NCBI GenBank assembly: GCA_902587155.1
Contig: CACIKE010000006.1
Coordinates: forward strand, 1-61,722
DNA length: 61,722 bases
Direction: 5' to 3'
Source: an uncultured Pelagibacteraceae bacterium
GTDB lineage: Bacteria; Pseudomonadota; Alphaproteobacteria; Pelagibacterales; Pelagibacteraceae
Shown here: positions 56,744-61,722 of the stretch, one piece after another
Layout: each line of letters opens with the position of its first letter
Position numbering within the stretch: the stretch's first letter is position 1
The notes under the pieces: generated by a model
Database searches by the model: none
The model's input: the letters and a program-made list of their open reading frames with translations, nothing else
Told to the model about the DNA's origin: nothing
Program-made: the position numbers and the translations under genes

Positions 56744-57847
56744 ATGGATGATGTTGTAATAGTTGGTGGGGGAATAATCGGTGCAGCAACTGCTTATTTC
56801 CTATCTAAAGAGGGAAGAAAAGTTAAAGTAATTGAGAGAGACCCAACTTATAAATCAGCTTCCTTTCCGTTATCTCTTGGCGGTTTTAGAAGACAATTTT
56901 TTCAAACGGAAAATATTTTATTAGGTAAATTTGCGAGAGAATTTATTTTTCAAATACCAGAGTTGCTGAAAACTGAAAAAAATCCTAATCCTACTGCAAG
57001 CATGGTACCAAATGGATATCTATTAATGTTTGGCCCAGAACATGCAGACGAACAATATAGGGCTCTTGAAAATCATAAAGCATGTGACGCTGGAACAAAG
57101 AACATTAAAGGTTCCGAGTTAGACAAGTTTTTTCCTTATATAAACAAAGAAGGAATAGAAACGGCTACATTTACTGACAATAAAAGTGAAGGATGGATTG
57201 ATCCTTTCCTTTTTCACACAGCATTAAAAAGTAAAGCGATAGAGCAAGGTGCAGAATTCGTTAAAGGTGAAGTTAAGTCTTTATCGGAAATAAATGCTAA
57301 AACGATAGTTTCTGCCGCTGGATGTTGGACAAAAGAATTATTGGAAGATATTCCTGTAGAGCCTCAAAAGCACACAGTTTTTAGAGTAAAGTGTCCAAAA
57401 CATATTTCTGAAATGCCATTAACTGGAGATTTAACAACAGGAGTGTATTGGAGACCTGAAGGTAAAGAGTATTTAGCTGGCTCACCAAAATCAGTTTTTG
57501 ATGCTACAGATCTTGAACCAGCCTGGGATGATTTTGAAGAATTGGTTTGGCCTGCTTTAGCTAAAAGAATTCCAGCATTTGAAGAGTTGAAGTTAACTGG
57601 TGGTTGGGCAGGTTATTATGATTGTAATAGATTAGACAATAATGCGGTTGTAGGAAAACATCCAAAATTTGAAAACGTTTACTTAGCAACTGGTTTTACT
57701 GGAAGAGGGTTAATGCAAGCACCAGGAATTGGAAGAGCTTTAACAGAACTAATTACAACAGGCTCTTATCAATCAATTGATATTTCAAATATGGCAGTAG
57801 AAAGAGTATTAGGTGCAAAAGCAAGACCAGAACCTTACGTGCTATAA
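56744..57847 (+). CDS. FAD-dependent oxidoreductase of the DAO family
   Basis: The 367-residue protein begins with DDVVIVGGGIIGAATAYFLSKEGRKV (Rossmann) and ERDPTYKSASFPLSLGGFRRQF. It ends with the DAO-family segment GGWAGYYDCNRLDNNAVVGKHP and YLATGFTGRGLMQAPGIGRAL. Members oxidise secondary amines such as sarcosine or dimethylglycine, or act as assembly factors; the substrate is not readable. The start codon immediately follows the tspO stop with no gap. Its neighbour downstream is a 2OG-Fe(II) oxygenase gene. Confidence 0.82.
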   Translation: MDDVVIVGGGIIGAATAYFLSKEGRKVKVIERDPTYKSASFPLSLGGFRRQFFQTENILLGKFAREFIFQIPELLKTEKNPNPTASMVPNGYLLMFGPEHADEQYRALENHKACDAGTKNIKGSELDKFFPYINKEGIETATFTDNKSEGWIDPFLFHTALKSKAIEQGAEFVKGEVKSLSEINAKTIVSAAGCWTKELLEDIPVEPQKHTVFRVKCPKHISEMPLTGDLTTGVYWRPEGKEYLAGSPKSVFDATDLEPAWDDFEELVWPALAKRIPAFEELKLTGGWAGYYDCNRLDNNAVVGKHPKFENVYLATGFTGRGLMQAPGIGRALTELITTGSYQSIDISNMAVERVLGAKARPEPYVL

Positions 57848-57858
57848 TTTACTTTATA

Positions 57859-58560
57859 ATGCAAAAAATTTTTAATTTTTTTCCACTGACAGTTTATAAG
57901 TCGACACTTTCACTTTCAGAAAATGAAAAAAATGAAATGATTGAAGAAGTCCGATTAATGGAAAAAAAAAGTAAAAATTTAGATTATAAATCTGCAACGA
58001 AAGCTTGGACAGGAGATACTCAAGGATTTGAGTATTTGCACAATAATCCAAAATTTAAAAATTTATTTATTCAAATTAACAATTGTATTTTAGAATATTT
58101 AGAAAGTTTATCAGTGAACCATACAAAGCTTGATCTTTATTTTCAGAGATCGTGGGCAACAATTTCAAAAAAAACTGAACATATTGATAATCATTCACAT
58201 GATCAGTCGCATCTTTCCATTGCATTTTATTTAAAGAAACAAAAAGACGATGCTAAGATCATGTTTTTTGATACTTCTAAGCATAATGAATTTATTCCTC
58301 AATTATTCGACTCAAGATCATTAGCAAAAGAAAATATTTTTAAAAAGCGAGATATTTTAAATTCAAGTAAAGTTGTATTTGATACTAAAGAAGATGATCT
58401 GTTGATATTTCCTTCTAAAACAATTCATGGTACAGAACAAGGAAAGTCTAATTCTGAAAGGATATCAATTTCAGCAGATATAGTATTTTTAGCAAAAGAC
58501 TCATCAACACTTGAACATTTAGTTCCCCCAGTCGAAAATTGGAAAAAATTTTCTAATTAA
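57859..58560 (+). CDS. Putative 2-oxoglutarate/Fe(II)-dependent oxygenase (TIGR02466-like)
   Basis: The 233-residue protein starts with FFPLTVYKS, typical of the TIGR02466 group. It contains a double-stranded-beta-helix pattern with iron ligands in HIDNHSHDQSHLSIAFYL and a distal His in LLIFPSKTIHGTEQGKSNSERISIS, the latter also giving the Arg expected to bind 2-oxoglutarate. Such enzymes hydroxylate unknown substrates and are common in marine bacteria and phages. It is 11 bp after the flavoprotein gene. Its substrate is unknown. Confidence 0.75.
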   Translation: MQKIFNFFPLTVYKSTLSLSENEKNEMIEEVRLMEKKSKNLDYKSATKAWTGDTQGFEYLHNNPKFKNLFIQINNCILEYLESLSVNHTKLDLYFQRSWATISKKTEHIDNHSHDQSHLSIAFYLKKQKDDAKIMFFDTSKHNEFIPQLFDSRSLAKENIFKKRDILNSSKVVFDTKEDDLLIFPSKTIHGTEQGKSNSERISISADIVFLAKDSSTLEHLVPPVENWKKFSN

Positions 58561-58569
58561 TTAATAAAG

Positions 58570-60024
58570 TTAAGTGCCACAAAAAGTTTTATAATCTTTA
58601 AAAGAGGTGTCCATTTTTAGATAATGCGAAATATTTTCTTGCAAGTTATATGGTTCTTTTAAAATTTCTAAAAGTTCATTGAATGGCTCGAGATTACTAT
58701 CGTTGGCTTTTTCTAATGCATTTTCAATTATGTGATTTCTAGGAATCACAAGAGGATTAACACTTCTCATTAATTTTGTATAATTTTCTTGAGTATCATT
58801 ATTTAGTTTTAATCTCTCTAGCCAATTTTTTTTCCATTTTTGAAAATTATCATCTTTATATAAGCCATCATCATAGTCTTTAAGATTCATTAAATGACAA
58901 AAAGTATTTGTATAGTCTACTTTGTTTTGATGCATCCAAGTGAGCAAATCAACAATCAAAAATTTATCTTTATTATCTTCACCTAATAATCCAAGTTTTT
59001 TTCTCATCATCTTCAACCATTTTTCCTCATATTTTTTGCTGAAAGTTTCAATCAACTCTGTTGCACTTTTAATCGCCTTATCTTCATTTTCATCAATTAA
59101 AGGTATTAAACATTCAGCAAATCTTGAAAGATTCCATTTTGTAATAGCTGGTTGATTACAATAAGCATATCTTCCCATCTTATCAATCGAGCTAAAAACA
59201 GTTTTCGGGTCATAGGTATCCATAAATGCACACGGACCATAGTCTATTGTCTCACCTGAAATTGTCATGTTATCAGTATTCATAACACCATGAATAAAAC
59301 CAACGCGCATCCAATTAACTACAAGATCAATTTGTTTATCTATAAGTACGTTCAACAGGTCTAAAGCTTTATTTTTTGAATTTATTAATTCCGGATAATG
59401 TCTTTTAATCACATAATTTAGTAAAATTTCTAACTCATCTTTTTTATTACGTGCTGCAACATATTGAAAAGTTCCAACTCTAATATGACTTGATGCCACT
59501 CTCGTTAAAATAGCACCTTGCAATGAAGTCTCTCGCATTATTTCCTCACCTGTTTTAGCTACCGCTAAACTTCTTGTTGATGGAATATTTAGGTGATGCA
59601 TCGCTTCACTAATTATATATTCCCTTAACATTGGACCCAGAGCAGCTCTGCCGTCACCATTTCTTGAAAATGCTGTTTTACCTGATCCTTTAAATTGAAT
59701 ATCGTATCTCTCATTATTTTTCGTTAAATGCTCTCCTATTAAAACTGCTCTTCCATCTCCCAACATTGTGAAATGTCCAAATTGGTGACCAGCATAAGCT
59801 TGGGCAATAGCATTACTCCCCTCTGGAAGAATATTACCGGTGAATAAAGCTGCTAATTCATTTTTGTCGATTTTGGAAAAGTCTAAGTTTAATTCTTCAA
59901 CTAAATCTTTATTCATTAAAACTAACTCAGGGTTTTTTACAGCAATAGGTTCAATATGTTCTTTAAACGCATCAGACAGTCTTGAATAAGAGTTATCGAA
60001 ATTCCAATTCATATTATTCTTCAT
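58570..60024 (-). CDS. selO: Protein adenylyltransferase SelO (YdiU/UPF0061)
   Basis: The protein of 484 residues has the pseudokinase-like SelO motifs NSNAIAQAYAGHQFGHFTMLGDGRA-type (SNAIAQAYAGHQFGHF), DIQFKGSGKTAFSRNGDGRAALGP, SLAVAKTGEEI and FIHGVMNTDNMTISGETIDYGP. SelO transfers AMP from ATP to proteins and protects against oxidative stress. No selenocysteine codon appears at the C-terminus; it ends with a Cys-Gly-Thr. I start at 60024, just after the msrA stop (60030); an upstream frame to 60072 overlaps msrA. Confidence 0.92.
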   Translation of the reverse strand: MKNNMNWNFDNSYSRLSDAFKEHIEPIAVKNPELVLMNKDLVEELNLDFSKIDKNELAALFTGNILPEGSNAIAQAYAGHQFGHFTMLGDGRAVLIGEHLTKNNERYDIQFKGSGKTAFSRNGDGRAALGPMLREYIISEAMHHLNIPSTRSLAVAKTGEEIMRETSLQGAILTRVASSHIRVGTFQYVAARNKKDELEILLNYVIKRHYPELINSKNKALDLLNVLIDKQIDLVVNWMRVGFIHGVMNTDNMTISGETIDYGPCAFMDTYDPKTVFSSIDKMGRYAYCNQPAITKWNLSRFAECLIPLIDENEDKAIKSATELIETFSKKYEEKWLKMMRKKLGLLGEDNKDKFLIVDLLTWMHQNKVDYTNTFCHLMNLKDYDDGLYKDDNFQKWKKNWLERLKLNNDTQENYTKLMRSVNPLVIPRNHIIENALEKANDSNLEPFNELLEILKEPYNLQENISHYLKMDTSFKDYKTFCGT

Positions 60025-60029
60025 AAAGT

Positions 60030-60605
60030 TTATTGACTCCAGATTCTTTTTAACAATTCTTCTCTTCCACACGCTTTTTTATATCTAAGATATCTTTCTA
60101 ATTTAATCTTATAAAAATCTTGATGGTATTCCTCTGCCTTATAAAATTTATCAAAATTCCTAATGTATGTAACAACTTTTTTGTTAAATTTATTTTGTAA
60201 ATCTTTTATGTCTTTTTCTATTAATTTTTTTTCTTCTTCATTTTGATAAAATGCAACTGATCTATAACTATATCCTTTGTCACAAAATTGACCGTAAGCA
60301 TCAAATGGATCAATATTAACCCAAAAATTTTTTAGCAACTCCTCAAATGAAATAACTTTTTTATCATAGATTATTTCTACAACTTCAAAGTGACCAGTAT
60401 TTCCATACGTAACTTCTTTGTAAGTAGGGTTTTCAGTAATACCCCCAGAATAACCAGAAATTACCTCTTCCACACCTTTTAATTTTTCAAATGACTCCTC
60501 AACACACCAAAAACATCCCCCAGCGAAATATGCCTTATCTTTTTGAGCAGAATGTGAAAAATTTATATTAATTAAAAAAAAGAAAATTATGAAAAAATAC
60601 TTCAT
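60030..60605 (-). CDS. msrA: Peptide methionine-S-sulfoxide reductase MsrA, probably exported
   Basis: The 191-residue protein has a hydrophobic N-terminal signal (MKYFFIIFFFLININFSHS) before the catalytic motif AGGCFWC (Cys31 nucleophile). It continues with GVEEVISGYSGG, YGNTGHFEVVEI and FCDKGYSYRSVAFY. It reduces the S epimer of methionine sulfoxide. The signal peptide implies action in the periplasm, in contrast to the cytoplasmic msrB. It is coupled to selO, 5 bp downstream. Confidence 0.93.
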   Translation of the reverse strand: MKYFFIIFFFLININFSHSAQKDKAYFAGGCFWCVEESFEKLKGVEEVISGYSGGITENPTYKEVTYGNTGHFEVVEIIYDKKVISFEELLKNFWVNIDPFDAYGQFCDKGYSYRSVAFYQNEEEKKLIEKDIKDLQNKFNKKVVTYIRNFDKFYKAEEYHQDFYKIKLERYLRYKKACGREELLKRIWSQ

Positions 60606-60646
60606 TAATTATCATAAACAAATTCGTTATGATAAGTCCAGATTTT

Positions 60647-60676
60647 AAAGGTAGCTACTTATAAGTAGCCACCTTT
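60647..60676 (-). terminator. Intrinsic terminator downstream of formate dehydrogenase
   Basis: On the minus strand AAAGGTGGCTACTTATAAGTAGCTACCTTT forms a near-perfect stem of about 12-14 bp with one G-T pair and an AT centre, followed by a short T/A stretch. It lies 18-47 bp after the formate dehydrogenase stop and separates it from msrA. The symmetric A- and T-flanks mean it could act on both strands. Confidence 0.7.
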
Positions 60677-60693
60677 ATTAATTATATTTGAAA

Positions 60694-61722
60694 TTATTTT
60701 TTTTTGTATTTTGCTGCTTCTTCGGATCCACCAGTAGCAGAACCTTTACTGTATGAGTGAGCACCCATACCAGCTAACTGACCATCTTTTACAATCAGAT
60801 ATTGATTTCTAATTTCTTTACCTTCAAAGAAACATTCTAATATTTCTCTTACACCATCAGCATATCTTGATTGTGCAGTCAAAGATGTTCCAGAAGTGTG
60901 AGGTGTCATACCATGATGTGGCATGCTTCTCCACACGTGATCATTGGGTGCTGGTTGAGGAAACCATACGTCTCCTGCGTAACCACTTAATTGACCACTT
61001 TTTAATGCTTTTGCAATAGCATCTCGATTACAGATTTTACCTCTTGCAGTATTAACAATATAAGCACCTTTTTTCATTTTACTTATCATTGCTTCATCAA
61101 ATAAGTTCTCAGTCTCAGGGTGCAGAGGACAATTAATTGTTACTACATCGCAAACCTTCACCATTGATTCTACAGACTCATGAAATGTAAGGTTTAATTC
61201 TTTTTCAACAGAATCAGGTAGTTTATGTCTATCAAAATAGTGCAAATGAACATCAAAAGGTTTCATTTTTCTTAATGCGTCTAAACCAATACGTCCGGCA
61301 GCAACTGTTCCAATATGCATACCCTCAACATCATATGATCTTTGGACGGCGTCAGCAATATTCCAACCACCTTCATTAACAATTCTATGTTGATTATGGT
61401 AATCCCTCACCATTGAAACAATCATCATAACAATGTGTTCAGCTACAGATCTTGAATTACAATAAGTTACCTCTACAACATCAATTTTGTTATCCATTGC
61501 AGCTTGTAAATCGACATGGTCTGAACCAATTCCTGCTGTGATTGCCATTTTCAAATTTTTAGCTTTAGCAATTCTCTCTTTTGTCAAATAATATGGAAAG
61601 AAAGGTTGAGAAATTACAATGTCAGCATCAACAATATGTTTGTCAGCTTCACATCCATCTCCATCTTTACTATTAGTTACTACTAACTCATGACCATTGC
61701 TTTCTAAAAATTTTCTTAGTCC
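60694..61722 (-). CDS. fdh: NAD-dependent formate dehydrogenase, 5' truncated by window edge
   Basis: The frame stays open to the last base, so the N-terminus lies beyond the window; 342 residues are visible. The D-2-hydroxyacid-dehydrogenase fold carries formate dehydrogenase marks: AITAGIGSDHVDL, EVTYCNSRSVAEHIV, the cofactor motif GTVAAGRIGLDAL with YFDRH (Asp selects NAD), NTARGKICNRDAI (catalytic Arg), the FDH-specific QPAPNDHVWRSMPHHGMTPHTSGT (catalytic His) and C-terminal GMGAHSYS. It oxidises formate to CO2 and yields NADH, an energy source in SAR11 one-carbon metabolism. The internal ATG at 61587 is not the start. Confidence 0.96.
   Translation of the reverse strand, partial: GLRKFLESNGHELVVTNSKDGDGCEADKHIVDADIVISQPFFPYYLTKERIAKAKNLKMAITAGIGSDHVDLQAAMDNKIDVVEVTYCNSRSVAEHIVMMIVSMVRDYHNQHRIVNEGGWNIADAVQRSYDVEGMHIGTVAAGRIGLDALRKMKPFDVHLHYFDRHKLPDSVEKELNLTFHESVESMVKVCDVVTINCPLHPETENLFDEAMISKMKKGAYIVNTARGKICNRDAIAKALKSGQLSGYAGDVWFPQPAPNDHVWRSMPHHGMTPHTSGTSLTAQSRYADGVREILECFFEGKEIRNQYLIVKDGQLAGMGAHSYSKGSATGGSEEAAKYKKK

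Overview
The window is a compact, strongly AT-rich chromosomal segment of a SAR11 (Pelagibacterales) alphaproteobacterium. This assignment is an inference from several things seen here: very short or overlapping gene junctions, a circularly permuted two-piece tmRNA, thyX, the cell-wall gene order mreBCD-mrdA-rodA, a tandem glycine riboswitch ahead of gcvTHP, and abundant Lys/Asn/Ile codons. I found no rRNA, tRNA, insertion sequence, prophage or CRISPR array. Both ends are cut inside genes: lpxC on the left and an NAD-dependent formate dehydrogenase on the right.

Layout. 1-3706: end of an envelope cluster (lpxC, bamD) and ligA. 3699-10421: pepP-type aminopeptidase and uvrD helicase (minus), an AsmA-like protein (plus), fumC (minus). 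10475-13376: MazG-like pyrophosphohydrolase, a small lipoprotein, tmRNA (minus), thyX, mrp. 13428-17928: hflK-hflC-DUF2065-degP-miaA. 17982-23002: branched-chain amino-acid synthesis (ilvB, ilvH, ilvC, leuA). 23002-28752: rod-shape operon mreB-mreC-mreD-mrdA-rodA. 28803-33895: a mixed operon of D-amino-acid dehydrogenase-like enzyme, DMT exporter, 2-hydroxyacid dehydrogenase, FkbM methyltransferase, deacetylase and msrB. 33899-34453: glutaredoxin and DUF2805 (minus). 34454-34878: the largest non-coding stretch, with a strong hairpin. 34879-36374: outer-membrane beta-barrel protein and a ProC-like reductase. 36387-41818: a branched-chain/amino-acid ABC importer (livG, livF, livH, livM) facing its binding protein. 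41895-47210: a DMT transporter, a TerC-family protein, a TPR protein, 5-oxoprolinase genes pxpA/pxpBC, a DMT transporter. 47241-51754: glycine riboswitch and gcvT-gcvH-gcvP. 51761-56743: a lipid-modification cluster (amine-oxidase-like flavoprotein, DUF1365, Cfa-like methyltransferase, DUF3833 lipoprotein, SDR, TspO). 56744-60605: flavoprotein oxidoreductase, 2OG-Fe(II) oxygenase, selO, msrA. 60694-end: formate dehydrogenase.

How it fits together: central nitrogen and one-carbon metabolism dominates. Amino acids and 5-oxoproline are taken up or recycled, glycine is cleaved under riboswitch control, and formate is oxidised. A second theme is protection from oxidation and light (msrA, msrB, glutaredoxin, SelO, TspO, and a Cfa-like cluster resembling photo-oxidative-stress lipid clusters of other alphaproteobacteria).

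The items I find most worth checking are: the Cfa-like cluster, whose methyltransferase lacks two of the bicarbonate-site residues of true cyclopropane synthases; a degenerate 3'-end copy of the tmRNA about 470 bp downstream of the tmRNA end, flanking a lone lipoprotein gene; a possible structured RNA at 34516-34564; and a cysteine-motif extension on MreC.
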